From Takakia lepidozioides (lineage: Eukaryota > Streptophyta > Takakiopsida > Takakiales > Takakiaceae), in NCBI GenBank assembly GCA_030704615.1, contig CM060733.1, positions 66,278,001 through 66,342,000 of the forward strand: a DNA stretch of 64,000 nucleotides, given 5' to 3'. Under the pieces are notes generated by a model. It was not told the DNA's origin and did not search any database. It saw nothing but the letters and a program-made list of their open reading frames with translations. Of the stretch, positions 1-11,160 are shown piece after piece. The first letter of the stretch is position 1, and each line of letters opens with the position of its first letter. The position numbers and the translations under genes were made by a program.

Positions 1-600
1 TTCCATCGGATGGAAAAACGGCGCCGAATTTCCATCCGAGGCCGTTCGGATGAAGTCGTCTCGTGGGGAGAGGACGACACCTGCCCGACAGAGAACATCC
101 CCCGGATGGAAAAACGGCGCCGAATTTCCATACGAGGCCCGTCGGATGAAGTCGTCTCGGGAGAGGCCGACACCTGGCCGACAGAGAACCTCCCCCAGAT
201 GGAAAAACGGTGCCGAATTTCCATCCGAGGCCGTTCGGATGAAGTCGTCGCGGGGGGAGAGGCGGACACCTGGCCGACAGAGAACATCCATCGGATGGAA
301 AAATGGCGCCGAATTTCCATTCAAGGCCCGTTGGATGAAGTCGTCTCGGGGGGAGAGGCCGACACCTGGCCGACAGAGAACATCCCCCGGATGGAAAAAC
401 GGCGCTGAATTTCCAGACGAGGCCCGTCGAATGAAGTCGTCTCGGGGGGAGAGGCTGACATCTAGCCGACAGAGAACATCCCTCGGATGGAAAAACGGCG
501 CCGTATTTCCATCCAAGGCCGCACGGATGGAGTCGTCTCGGGGGGAGTGGCCGAAAGAGATCAACTGCAGGATGGAAAAACGACGCCGAATATCCATCAA
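1..600. repeat. 95-bp tandem array with GGCGCC palindrome
   Basis: Seven units start at ATGGAAA near 10, 106, 199, 295, 391, 486 and 572, so the period is 86-96 bp. Each unit holds a near-palindrome of GGAAA, spacer, GGCGCC, spacer, TTTCC, followed by GATGAAGTCGTCTCGGG and a GGCCGACACCTGGCCGACAG segment. Long ORFs through the array follow the period and look like repeat artefacts, not genes. The array runs off the left edge. Confidence 0.9.
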
Positions 601-723
601 CAGACGCCCGTATCGACCCTTCATCAACAATTTTGATTCGTTTTTCGTGTTTTTTTGTCTAATCAGTCACTCAACTTAGAGTTTTGGCCTGCGGTCCACT
701 TTTTGGCACGTTATGCCCACCAA

Positions 724-1080
724 TGTCGTCCGGTAGAGACAAATTTGGTGCCGGATTTCCATCCATGAGGTGGACCGACTTACTTGCAGGATGGAAATTC
801 GGCGCCGGTTTTCCATCCGGCCGCGCTCCCGCTTGCCTGCAGGATGGAAATTCGGCGTCGGTTTTCCATCTTGCAGCGCTCCGGTTTACTTGCAAGATGG
901 AAATTCGGCGCCGGTTTTCCATCCTGCAGCGCTCCGGTTTACCTGCAAGATGGAAATTCGGCGCCGGTTTTCCATCCGGCTGCTTCTGGATGAGAACGTC
1001 TCGGGCGGAGGGAAGGCCACGGTGTGTTCCACTTCATCCGCTGAATGGAAATTCTGCGCCGTTTTTTCCATCCAGCGGGC
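724..1080. repeat. 53-bp tandem array sharing the GGCGCC palindrome
   Basis: Units begin at ATGGAAATTC near 791, 844, 896 and 950 (spacing 52-54), with a diverged unit near 1045. Each has GGAAATTCGGCGCCGG followed by TTTTCCATCC. The spacers (CTGCAGCGCTCCGGTTTACC) are unrelated to those of the 95-bp array, although the palindromic core is the same. No gene is supported here. Confidence 0.85.
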
Positions 1081-1323
1081 TGTTGATGAAGTCTCGGGGG
1101 GAGGGTGGGCCAGGTGGCGCCTGTGGGCGACCTCCATACCTACATTTAAGGGCGCAGTTGTGCATTAAATGTCCTCTACCGTCTGTTTTGAACCGGACGT
1201 TCCACACGGATACCGCGCTTGCTTCCCGGATACACCTTCGACACCTGATGTGACGGGTGGATGAAGTTCCATTCGAGGCATGTACGCACGTATTCTGCGG
1301 GAATTTTTTTCTTTTATTCGGAC
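1081..1323. other. no feature recognised
   Basis: Unique-looking sequence between the second array and the minus-strand coding segment. Short ORFs cross it on both strands without recognisable domains. I see nothing to annotate. Confidence 0.5.
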
Positions 1324-2048
1324 TTATGCCGCGTGGAGAAGGGCTTGGCTCTCTTGAGAGAAACCCCACATCCAGACCGCGTCGCAAACTAAAGCCTTTG
1401 TACTACGGGCGGCAATGCCGACCAGCCGAACGGCGACAAAGCGGCGCTCGCCCTCAAATGCCAACTTCTTGGCAGAGCCAGTCCCAGTCCGAACTGACTT
1501 GGGAACCCGGACGACCGGCGACTTGGTAGCAGCAGCAGCAGTCGCAGGACCTTGCACAAAGTCGTCGTCGGAGTCACTCCCTTGGGGCCCCTCCTGCGCC
1601 TCCTCTGGTGCCCCGGTGGTTTTCTGTTTTTTGGGGGTTACTTTACTCCCCTGTTTCCGTGTCCTTTTCATTTGTCCTTTATTCTCTCATTCAATTTCTC
1701 TTGAATACCTGCCTGAGCAAGCTTTGCCGCTTTCCTGGACTTGGCAAGCGCTTCCGCCTCCTTTGGACCCAGCGGAGGCAGCGGAGCCTGGTTTCGTCGG
1801 GCCTTCGCATCCAGCTTCAATTGGAACTCAGATGAGTCGAGCGAGCCGGGCGGAAGGTCCACATACCAAGGGCAGTCGCGCAAATGCTCCAAATGCCACT
1901 CCTTCACGATAACGTTAGTGTACATGGAGTCAGCTCCAGGGTTCCTCCATGCGAGGAAGAATGGCGGCTGGAAGGACAGATGACCTTTCTCCAACAGGGA
2001 GAACTTACAGTACCTGCATTCAAAAAACACAGACAGAATCACATCCAT
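1324..2048 (-). CDS. unknown protein segment, Lys/Ala/Ser-rich C-terminus (two overlapping frames)
   Basis: Two minus-strand frames abut at 1668-1671, where the TGA of the upstream frame overlaps the ATG of the next (ATGA). The upstream part (2048-1668) reads like real protein: ECRYCKFS, then WHLEHLRDCPWYVDLPPGSL, then a Lys/Ala-rich helix-like stretch (KEAEALAKSRKAAKLAQ). The downstream part (1671-1324) is basic, then acidic (GSDSDDDFVQG), then Ala/Ser/Val-rich. The pieces are probably one gene split by a frameshift or an unrecognised intron; an AG acceptor occurs in the GAATGCAG context at the upstream end. No domain family is recognised. It could be a decayed exon of a host gene or a transposon gene. 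Confidence 0.4.
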
Positions 2049-2092
2049 TTTTCCAGACTGGGTCCAAAAATGGCTAAGTCCCAGATCTGACT

Positions 2093-2495
2093 GGGCCCGG
2101 AACTGGAAAAATGGCGCCGAATTTCCAGAATATGTGCCATCCGCCCCAGGGACTTAGCCATTTTTGAACCCTGTACTGGGAAAATGCGCCATTTTTCCAG
2201 TACAGGGTCCGAAAATGGCTAAGTCCCAGAAATGACTGGGCCCGGAACTGGAAAAATGGCGCCGAATTTCCAGAATATGTGCCATCCGCCCCAGGGACTT
2301 AGCCATTTTCGGACCCTGCACTGGAAAAATGGCGCCATTTTTCCAATTCAAGGTCCGAAAATGGCTAAGTCCTAGAACTGACTGGGCCCGGAACTGGAAA
2401 AATGGCGCCGAATTTCCAGACTGTGCCAGCCACCCCCGGGGCTTAGCCATCCGCTCCATGGCCGGAAACAGGAAATTTGGCGCCATTTTTCTAGG
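2093..2495. repeat. 146-bp tandem array with GGCGCC palindromes
   Basis: Three units start with GGGCCCGGAACTGG at 2093, 2238 and 2384 (spacing 145 and 146). Each unit contains two palindromes of the GGAAA..GGCGCC..TTTCC kind. The one at 2322-2345 is a perfect 24-bp palindrome. The third unit is truncated. A flanking half unit lies at about 2050-2090. Confidence 0.9.
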
Positions 2496-2641
2496 GCTTC
2501 ACAACTAATTTTCATGCGCCACATAAGGCAACTTACATCAACGCGCCTTCTGTACAGGTACATACGCGTTGCCTTTCTTTGATGCCCACCTGGAACAGGT
2601 TTACGGAGGACTACTAGAGAGCTGGGTTTGGGCTGGCGGGG

Positions 2642-4021
2642 ATGCTCCTGGATGACGGTGGATGTATGGTGGTCCTTGCCACAAGAGGGAAGACCACAGA
2701 GAATGTTGTGGCAAGGTGGACACCAAAAAGTGTCACCCCGGTCCTCCTGAAAAAATGGTTCTGCATCAATACGCAGGGGTTGCGAACAGAGGGCCAGAGT
2801 GTAAGTTATCAATCTATTGCATTCACTTCATATTGTGGTGTATCTAAACTAGACCCTGGGGTGGATCCCTCTTTTGTTGGATGTGCAGACATTGGTGTTT
2901 GAGGCATATTGTTTTGTGAAGAGAGGGTCTACGTTCAAATTCCGCAATGACGGTCATCTTGTTGATGCCACTGTGGACCCTCTTACCTACGATGTCCTCT
3001 ACAACTGTGTGCCCCAATCCAGTATGCCGAAGGACACAAAGACAGGCAAACCGTGGCAGTACAGCCGGACCCAGAGCCTTGCTTTCATCCAAACCCTCAT
3101 GGAGACGTGCTCGGATGTCCAAGGGCGGATTCTTGACCTCACATGTGGCATGGGTAAGCCTTCACGTGCACATTTTGTCCCCTGACCCGATTGCAATTGC
3201 ATGCCGCATGCTACTAACCACCCGCTTTGTCCCTCATGTGCTTCAATGTGGGCAGGGACATTGTCCGATAGGCATGTCTTTGCCTTCGAGCCAGATATTG
3301 CCCTCCACAACTCTGAACTTGCAGCGGCTGAACGTCTGCCGAAAGAGGAAGAGGCATCCTCGGAGGATGAGGAAGAATCCGAGAAGGAGGTGGGGGAGGT
3401 ACAAGTTGGGATCGAGGTCGATGAGCCCCCGATTTACGCGTGAGTGGTCACATTGTAAGTTGCCTCTTGATTTTGTGAGGCACCTCCCTTCGCTCTCTTA
3501 TTTCATTGAAAGACCCTTTTTGGCTTCTGCTGGTATTGACATTCTTAAAGTGGATTTGTTCTTACTGCAGGATGCCAAGTACTGCAAGAGGGACGTCTAC
3601 ACCGCAGTTCATGGGCAGGAGGAACATGCTTTTTTTTGCCAGGGGGGGTTTCATGTCGAGTCCAGAAAGAGACTACATCCTTCCTACTTATGTTGCCCGG
3701 CTTGCTTCGGTGTCCATTAGGAGGTCTTCCGAACCTAGTCGTGTACAACAGATTTTAGACGAGGCAAGCCTCAAGAAAATGAAGATGAGGGAGGAGGCAG
3801 CAGCTATTAGAGCCCGTCAGGCTCGTAGATTTGTCTTGGATTCTGCTGAGGAAAGTGGGGGAGAAGAGGCAGAAGATTCCCAGGAGGTGAGGTGGACAGT
3901 CCCCCAAGGAGAAGACGGAATTTTTGAGAGGCATAGTGGAACTGATGCATCACAGAGCTCGGAGGATGGGGGGGATGAGGGGGATGAGGAGGAAGTGGGG
4001 CAAGTTCCTTGGAGGGTGTAA
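2642..4021 (+). CDS. spliced gene, beta-class DNA methyltransferase-like (5' end missing)
   Basis: Four exons fit with canonical sites: 2642-2800, 2889-3153, 3256-3439 and 3571-4021. Donors are GTAAGT, GTAAGC and GTGAGT, and acceptors end TGCAG, GGCAG and TGCAG. Phases 0, 1 and 2 all agree, so the joined frame stays open for about 353 codons to the TAA at 4019-4021. Exon 1 contains AGMLLDDGGCMVVLAT. Exons 2-3 contain QGRILDLTCGMG followed by RHVFAFEPD. Permuted N4/N6 (beta-class) methyltransferases end in a similar way (LDPFCGSGT, then a GIE/D element), so this is read as the SAM-binding motif I region. The Ser/Glu/Asp-rich tail is of low complexity. The catalytic DPPY-type motif should lie upstream of exon 1 and is not seen; an in-frame TAG at 2615 means that either another exon precedes or the gene is truncated. 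Family assignment is inference. Confidence 0.5.
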
Positions 4022-4260
4022 GAGAGTAGTGCCCATTCCGGCTATGACAGTTAGGACACACTTGTATAGATGTGGCTTGCCACAAAATTTGCAATAAAAT
4101 GTTGCATTTCATTGCTATGACGAGTCCACTGGTGCCACATTCCAACTTCACATGACCCTATTTCCGTGCCTCCTAACCCTATTTCCGTGGACACACAATG
4201 GTCCGCTCATGCTTTTTTTTTTCCCTCTCATGCTCATGCCGCTCATGAAATAGCAGCCCC
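4022..4260. other. gene-poor spacer with GCTCATG repeats
   Basis: No coding signal after the stop of the spliced gene. The stretch 4200-4255 (CCGCTCATG...CTCATGAAATAG) recurs next to the 3' end of the complete LTR element, at about 27813-27905, so it is a dispersed repeat. Confidence 0.5.
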
Positions 4261-4535
4261 CTCAGAAGTGACCCCCTCCATGTTGCTACTCTGCCTATTC
4301 TACCTGCAAGCTGTTCTAACCGCCTAACTAACTAACTGTCATCCAAGATAGAATGCACGTTCCCTCTGCAGAAGTTGTTCCCACACAGTTGTTCCCTGCC
4401 AATGATATCCGTTCCTTGTGAACGTTGTGATTAGCTGTGTCAGGCTGTGACTGTGTCGAGCTGTGACTGGCCGTGTCAGACTGTGACTAGCTGTGTCGGG
4501 CTGTGATAGACTGTGATAGGCTGTGACTGACTGTG
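4261..4535 (-). repeat. inverted LTR fragment with CACAG array
   Basis: Read on the minus strand it gives CACAG repeats, then GGGAACAACTTCTGCAGAGG, then GATGACAGTTAGTTAGTTAGG and the CAGAGTAGCAACA motif, as in the LTR at 8884-9778. It thus forms a terminal inverted repeat with the 3' LTR of the same fragment. Confidence 0.75.
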
Positions 4536-4998
4536 ACAGGTGGACGCGGGTTAACGTCAGAAAAGTGGCCGGTGAGTGTAAAGGCAGCTTGGAAGTTAAA
4601 CTCGGAGAATATGCCACGCGGACAGAGAGAGACGGGAGAGAGTTTGAATTCAAACACGTGGCCTAAGGGGCAGAGCGCTCCGCATTGCATGTACTGCAGT
4701 AGCGGGCGCCATTATGCAAGAAGACAAACAAGGCCGTCAAAGTACCTACCCGGTACATCAACCGAAACTAATTACGGGCCCATTAATGCATCCAAGGGAC
4801 AGGTAACAGAACCCTTTATGCGTCCGGCAAAGAGGGACCTTTGCCACATGTGCAGTCCTAGTGGGCATTCCAACTTGGAATGTGAACAGATGAGGGTAAA
4901 ATTGAGAAATTACCCATTGAGGCAACGACCAATCAGGAACGTGAATTTTATGCAAGTGGTTCCATTCAAGAAACAAGAACAAGAAATTAAAAAAGTTA

Positions 4999-7900
4999 TG
5001 AGCGGAAGAGTAGGGGTTGTTCGGGATAACCAGCTTCTCGACGGGAGGGGCAATCAAAGCTATAGTTTTGTAGCTATGGTGGATATCACAGACTATACGC
5101 TAGCTCTACTTCTTACGCAGTGGCGCAAGGACGGACGGGTTGAAAGTACATTCTCTCTCACTCACTATTTGCAAGCCCCACAGGCTTACACTCACTTACC
5201 TGTTCCATTCTATGCCAACCATACTTTCATGCTTTACGCCCTGCAAGCTTTCTACAGCTATTCCAAACAAGGCCTTCTTGTTTGTCCGGGATGAAGAGAA
5301 TTAGAGGGATGGAGGATCTCAGGGTGAAGAGCACGACGATTCTACAGAAGCAGACAATCGCTACACCACAGACAGTGCAGCTGCTGAAGGAGCTGCAATT
5401 GGAGGGGTTGCTATGCAAAGAGTGGTCTTTGCATCATCGGGGGTTGATGATCCAATTCATCCAGAACTTTGAGCCTCAGACATGAGTTACCCAGGTGAAG
5501 GGAGTGGATATAGAGGTTACTCCGCAGTACTTGCAACAACTGTTTGAATTGTCATCTAGTAATGTGAACAAGGATGAGCACAGGGCAAGATTGCAAATAT
5601 GGGATCTGTTCCAAGAAACGAGTTTCTTCAGGACCCAGGGATACACCTGCACCAAGGCCGAGTATCCAGGGTTAAGGGAAGTTGGCCAAATACTGAACGT
5701 TCTGTTTGCCATGAAACAGAACCAACAGTATCTTAGCAGATCTTTCACGGAGGAGGTACTGAAAGCCTTGAGATGAGAGGATGTAGCTTGGGCGGAGATG
5801 ATGTACAATGGTCTGGTGGAGGAGATGAAGTGGTTACAAAATACTACTGCTAAGTCCCCGATCATTGTGTCTGGCCCAATAATTGCGCAAATTATCTTTG
5901 ACTGTTGGTTGCTTGATGCGCGAGAACGCAAGGTGATGGGTGTGTTTGAGACAGCCACAACTGCAGTTGAGGAGCAGGGCTCTTCACAAGGTGAAGGGGG
6001 ATTGGAGGGGTAGCACCAGTCCAAGAGACAGAAGCGGGATGCGACTGTTGTGGTAGATCCACTAGCTACAAGGAAACCACAAGATGATGTTTCCATAGCT
6101 CTTGTGCAGGATGAGGAGCAGCAGCACAGGGGGTTGTTATTGCTGGAAGCACGGCCTTTGGAGAGGGAAGAAGAAGTTACCTCAGTACCACAGCCACCAC
6201 AGCCAGTTGACCCGATTGCCCCAAAGGTAACTCAGATTATACATGCTGTCACACCGGAGCCTCTTGCTATGGAAGGAGAAGGGTTGGACATCCCCACTAC
6301 AGAGCAGGTAGTGGCAGAAATTGAGAAGGGTGACCTTCTCTATGAAAACTCTGGCATGGTCGGAGAACCAATAGTACCAAAGATGCAGAGTCTGCCCAAG
6401 GAAATCCCTGCTGTGCAGGTTATGCCCAAACCTGTGGCGGAGGTTAACGGGGTAAAGGGCAAGGGAACTGCAGCACCTGTGGAGGATGAGGTTGCTCAGG
6501 AAGAAGATCCTGTGGGATCATGGACTGACTGGTTTGTGAAACATCAAACTGTGGAGGATCAGGGAGAACAACAACAAGTTCTCCATGAAGACCCACATCA
6601 GGCCATGCTTATGAGTTCCATAAGCATGACACTTAATTTGTTGGGCACCTATGTAAAGTCCCATGTTCCTTCCACACAATTGGCAGCATTGAGAGAGGAG
6701 CTCAAGCAAGAGTTTGAGGCAAGAATTGCCACTGAGTGTGCAAATAAAGTGGATGTGGAGGCCAACCTTAAGTTGCAGAAAGAGTTGGAGGACACTCAAT
6801 CTGCTCTACAGCTTGCGAAGGAAAACTTGATTGAAGCAGGTCTGGAGTAGGAGAAGTTGCATGAAGTACACAAGCAACAGCTATACCAGTTGCAGGTGAA
6901 GCATGAGGAAAAATTGCAGGAAGTGAAGTTGCTTCATACAGAGTTGGAGGCAGTTCATCAGAAAATGACCATCCAATGTGCCACACTAACAACTACTCTG
7001 GAGCTGACTGCATTAAAAGTTAAGAATCAAGCTGAGAGATGTGTAATGGTGGAGGCTGAGTCAGTGGAGCAGGCAAAGCTCATTGCTGACTTGAAGGCTA
7101 CTATCCATTGCAATGAAGATACCTTTCAACAGTACAGTCAGGTTGAAGCTCAGAAGGACAGGTACATCCTTGAGTTGCAGCAAACACTCACAACACGAAA
7201 GAATGAGCTTTCGGTGACTAACAAGGCCTGGAAGGAAGCTAATAATCTGTCTGCTGCCTATGCAACTCTGGTTGAACCTCATGCAAAGTGCATGGAGAGT
7301 TTACAGCAGCAGTTGCAAACATATAGACTCAAGGAGGAGCAGAATCTCCGTGGTGCTACACAGGACTTGGTAGATAATCATCTTTTGCAAGAATGGTTAA
7401 CACAAGGGTCAGTGGAAGGGAAGGCACCAAGAAAGCTCACCCAAGATGAGATGAATGATCTCAAGCTACAGGTGCAGAACATTGCCACAACCACTATAGA
7501 TAATGTCTATAGTCGGATAGCTGAGTTGCAGGACGATATAGAGGGGCTGCAGACTCAAGTGGATGACTTGAGCTCCAACGTTGACGAAAGGGCCTTTGTT
7601 CTTGAGGAACAACTCATGGCTATTTATCTGCACGTCAGGACTCTGATTCTCCAATCTTCATCGCAGGAGGTGCAGGACTTGCCAACAACAGGAGGGACAG
7701 TGGCGCTAATATCACAGCAACCACAGCAGGTTGACACTGTTGATACCATGGCACTGCAACAATCTGAGGTTTGGGGGGATGCTTCTTTTAACCCACCTAA
7801 GACTCCTGCTGCATTTGAGTACAATCGGGCTATGATTATGTCCTTCAACCAAATTCCCATTGTTATGGATTCGGCTTGGAAAGAATTCAGTCCTCCAGAG

Positions 7901-8833
7901 TCTTTGGCACACTATTACCAGATCATGCGCATTTGGTTGCCAGTGGCAACTCAGACTAAGGTTCTTCCGACTAACCAACCCATTGAAGATCACCATTTTG
8001 CGAGGTACTGGTCTGAGGCAGGCACCATGCTGAAGGAATTAATTGCCTTCCAGATTGTTCATGGGTACATCTACACCAAGACCAATGAGGTACCTAGTTT
8101 GGTCATGGGTTGTGGACTATACTATGCTGCTTGTTTCATTTCACGCTATCACGTTGAGCATCAAAAGATGCAGATGCAATTCCAGACTTATTCCAAGTCT
8201 GAGGATCATTGGGTGTTACCTTCAGTTCCATCCCATACATATCTGTATGATGTGAAGATCAAGCTGCAGAAGGATCCCCAACTTTGTTTCTGGTTCAATT
8301 TTGCTTTGGACAACTTGGCCAAAGAAAACTTGGGTCTTGACCACATTTTTTCTAAGGGACATGAAGCCAGGAAATGGTTACACTGTTCTAATGTCATTGG
8401 CACACCCCTCACCTATACAGACAAGGAGCTGCGGGAGTACACTAATTTTGCTCGCAAGAGATTGATGCAAGTTTTAAAGTTTAACCTTCCAGACATGGTG
8501 GGCAAACACTGTATGCCACGCAGGATTCCTGAGACGCCACAGAAGGTCAGAGCACCAAAAGGCCACCGGGGGGAAGATGATTATGATACTATTGGTTCTA
8601 TGGAGGAACCTTTTGACATGGCTGAGGACTATGCAATACAAATGGCAGAGAAGAAACGACGGGGATCTCCTATGCCTGAGAAGTTACCTCCTTATCAGCC
8701 AAAGGAAGGGTAGTCATTTCCATTTGGTGGGCAGTCATCTCCACCAGCCAGCGACAGGGCTCGGGCTCGCACACAGAGCCCTCCACGGGACTTTCACCGA
8801 CAGAAGGGTCCTCGTTCACAAAGGTTTGCTGAT
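4999..8833 (+). pseudogene. large unknown ORF of Tat-like element, copy 1 (broken)
   Basis: Paralogue of the ORF at 22913-26761. The N-terminal part (from MSGRVGVV) covers a conserved globular region. After a frameshift near 5270 it continues with MKRIRGMEDLRVK and GVDIEVTPQYLQQLF. A central acidic linker (6050-6600) and a long heptad-rich coiled coil (about 6640-7650) follow. The C-terminal domain includes FNQIPIVMDSAWKEF and a short hydrophobic stretch (VMGCGLYYAACFI), and then a basic tail (AEKKRRGSP). Stops interrupt it at 5483 (TGA), 5774 (TGA), 6012 (TAG), 6848 (TAG) and 8711 (TAG). The 6848 stop stands where copy 2 has CAG. Function unknown; the position next to the 3' LTR matches where env-like or extra ORFs sit in Athila/Tat elements. 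Confidence 0.7.
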
Positions 8834-8883
8834 CCTAAACAGTAAACCGTGAGGACACGACTTTTTGAGAGGGAGAGGGATAA

Positions 8884-9778
8884 TGTTAGAGGGTTGTCTG
8901 GGACTTAGACAATTTTATGGGTTTTGTGGGGTACCATTTATTTTTTGCGCAGACTTATGGATGGTAGACTTAGACCAACATAGGCCTTAGGGGTGGTAGA
9001 CAGGCTTACACAGTCGGACACAGCTTGTCACAGCCTGACACAGCCTTATACAGTCGGACACAGCTTGTCATAGCCTTATATAGCCTTACACAGCCTATCA
9101 CAGCCCATCACAGTCTATCACAGCCCGACACAGCCAGTCACAGCCCGACACAGTTTGGCACAACCCATCACAGTATTCACAGGGAACGGTTATTAGCGGC
9201 ATGGAACGACTGTGTGGGAACAACATCTGCAGAGGGAACGTGCATTCTATCTAGATGACAGTTAGTTAGTTAGGCAGAGTAGCAACAGGGAGGGACACTT
9301 CTGGGATCACGACTTGGTCATCAGGGAGAAAATGACGATCTGGAGTTGAGGGATGGAGAGCGCAGTGGAGGAGGAGACACGAATTGTTGATGCTTGATTC
9401 ATGCAAGCTGTAGAGTTGTACTGTAGAGCAGATTAGAGACACCATGGCTTCGGCCTGATACTTGATAGATATTAATCTGATACATATTCCATACTTACAC
9501 TGTGTAGAGAGACCTGAATGAAGCTGTGGAATGAATGGATGAGTGGTTGGAACCTGGTAGATTGCTGAAGCAATTTGATACTTAGACATAGACAATAAGT
9601 TAACTTGCTAATATGAATGTGAGAAGGAATACTAATAGGAAGCACCCCCATGATACACTACCTGTAGGTCATGACTGATTGTTCTGAGCGGGCTGAGTGC
9701 TTAGAGATATCCAACTCTTCTATCTTGGAGTTTCCACCACGCATAGCGAAGGGATGGGTGAGTAAAAGCCGCTTGACA
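8884..9778 (+). repeat. 3' LTR of copy 1
   Basis: Starts TGTTAGAGGG after a purine-rich tract and ends GCTTGACA (TG...CA). It contains the degenerate 10-bp CACAG array at 9008-9175 and ends in the same GAAGGGATGGGTGAGTAAAA segment as the other LTRs. At 895 bp it is shorter than the 999/1010-bp LTRs of the complete element. Confidence 0.85.
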
Positions 9779-9904
9779 GTAGTAGGGGGTGGTTTGAAGG
9801 ATGATGTAATCTCGGACTCGGCCTCATCATCCTCCAAATTGGAGGCCCAGCGTAGCTTGCATTCCTCGGACGAGTACACCTATGACTCAGGTGATGAGGC
9901 ATGA
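9779..9904 (+). other. short acidic coding-like tail after the LTR
   Basis: The frame entering from the LTR continues with GGGLKDDVISDSASSSSKLE and ends in DEYTYDSGDEA before TGA at 9902. It is absent from the other LTR flanks, so it belongs to the insertion site. It may be a terminal exon of an interrupted gene, but this is weak. Confidence 0.25.
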
Positions 9905-10420
9905 GGGATGGTTCCCAGTTAGAGACATGTACAGGTAGTACTCGTTTTATGTATATATATTTTCAGTTGCCATTTCGATCCTCATTCTAACCTTGATGGA
10001 CATGTGGATTTGGTGGGTCGACCTATAGATTAGAATGCATGTAATTCTTGCAAGCACAAGGCACACCCCAACCCCCAAGAAAACCCCATACCTAACCCCC
10101 CCCCCCAAAAAAAAACCCCAAAACCCCACCCCAAATACCAGCTGGCTACCCTCCCACCCACCCCCCCCCAGCGACGCCTTTGTGACGTCCCGGGGCGACC
10201 AGCGATGCTCTACCGATTCTTGGGCGTCGCAACAGAACCACCCCATCGTAGAGCTAGCGACGCCGCCCAGGGGCGGTGACGTTGGTGCGACTCCCGGGAG
10301 TCGCATAAGAATGTGCCCTCCCCTGGAGCTAGTGACGTCCCTGGGGGGCTGCGACGTCTATGCGATTCCCGGGCGATCCCACCACCAAACCCCTGGTATG
10401 GCAGGCCCTTGCAAAGAGAG
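9905..10420. other. C-rich then GC-rich non-coding stretch with an 18-bp palindrome
   Basis: No gene is supported. C homopolymers lie at 10098-10170. A GC-rich region with repeated GACGTC/GCGAC words follows, including a perfect 18-bp palindrome (GCGACTCCC and its complement) at 10287-10304. Confidence 0.6.
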
Positions 10421-10545
10421 AATGAGTGATGAGGGGGAAAAAAAAGGGGGGGGGGGGGGGGGGGGGGCGGGGGGGGGGTTGACTGTGTAGCAGCTGCTCA
10501 ACACCCCCCCCCCCCCCCCAATTTTTTTTTTTTTTTTTTTCTCTC
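10421..10545. repeat. hairpin repeat with G/C and A/T homopolymers (unit 1)
   Basis: Purine arm (GATGAGGGGGAAAAAAAA, then a long G run), a centre of TTGACTGTGTAGCAGCTGCTCAA, then a C run, a T run and CTCTCATC. The two arms are reverse complements and centre on AGCAGCTGCT. Confidence 0.8.
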
Positions 10546-10611
10546 ATCTCTCTTTATCTGTCCCTCTGTCCCTCTTTTCCCTCATCTCTCCCTCTCTCTC
10601 CCTCTGTCCCA

Positions 10612-10797
10612 TGAAGATGTGGAGAGAGAGGGAGAGAGAGGGACTGTTGAGGGAAAAAAAAAACAATGGGGGCGGGGGGGGGGGTGTGACTAAGCAGCAG
10701 CTGCTGCTCAGTCACTCCCCCAATCCCCCAATCCCCCACCATTTTTTTAATTTATTTTTTCCCTCAACAGTCTCTCTCTCTCTCTCTCCCTCTCTAC
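10612..10797. repeat. hairpin repeat (unit 2), about 185 bp
   Basis: The left arm is GAGAGAGAGGGAG, GACTGTTGAGGGAAAAAAAA and a G run. The centre is GTGACTAAGCAGCAGCTGCTGCTCAGTCAC, and the right arm repeats these in reverse complement (TTTTCCCTCAACAGTCTCTC). Nearly the whole unit can fold on itself. It looks like a MITE or foldback element. Confidence 0.85.
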
Positions 10798-10849
10798 TGG
10801 GAATTGGCAGTTTGCTATCAGTGTTGACTTCTTGTTTTCTCATCTTCTA

Positions 10850-11160
10850 TCAGGCTTTTTCATCCATACCGGATGAGCCACCAGGATGGACACTGAATTA
10901 CCTCTAGGATGGTTCTTTTGGCCTTTTCATTCCTCCTTTATTGACTCTCATCCATACCGGATGAGTCACCATGGAAGAAAAGAATTACCTCTATGGAGGT
11001 TGCCAACAACATCCTGTTTTTCCATCCGTACCGGATGAAAAACTACCAGGGTGATAATTTTTCATTCCTCTTTTATTGACTCTTTTTTATCCATACCGGA
11101 TGGTCTGGTGAGGAATGATAGAATTACCTAGATGGAGGTAAGGCGCTGCCACGGATGATA
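10850..11160. repeat. repeats with TCATCC-TACCGGATGA palindromes
   Basis: Four copies of a short palindrome (TCATCCATACCGGATGA or close variants) lie near 10860, 10947, 11021 and 11090. They are separated by GAATTACCTCTAGGATGG-like and TTTTCATTCCTC(C/T)TTTATTGAC segments. The palindrome sits at similar phase in roughly 75-90-bp units. Confidence 0.75.

Larger units (their letters stand above)
4261..9778 (+). mobile_element. Tat/Athila-like LTR element, copy 1, 5'-truncated and rearranged
   Basis: The internal part (about 4536-8883) is paralogous to 22500-26800 of the complete element, and the 3' end is an LTR at 8884-9778. The usual 5' LTR, gag and integrase are absent. Instead, 4261-4535 is an inverted piece of LTR: its reverse complement matches 9008-9290, including the CACAG array and the GTTAGTTAGTTAGG motif. 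This copy is therefore a fragment bounded by inverted LTR sequence. Confidence 0.75.

Noticed and set aside
10-679. Two long ORFs (132 and 209 codons) at the left edge
   Set aside because: They run through the 95-bp tandem array and repeat with its period; no domain, so artefacts.
4029-9783. GTAGT as target duplication of copy 1
   Set aside because: GTAGT follows the 3' LTR and also occurs near 4030, but no 5' LTR joins the left one, so it is likely chance.
10035-10490. 151-codon Pro/Thr-rich ORF
   Set aside because: Crosses C and G homopolymers and a hairpin; no coding signal.
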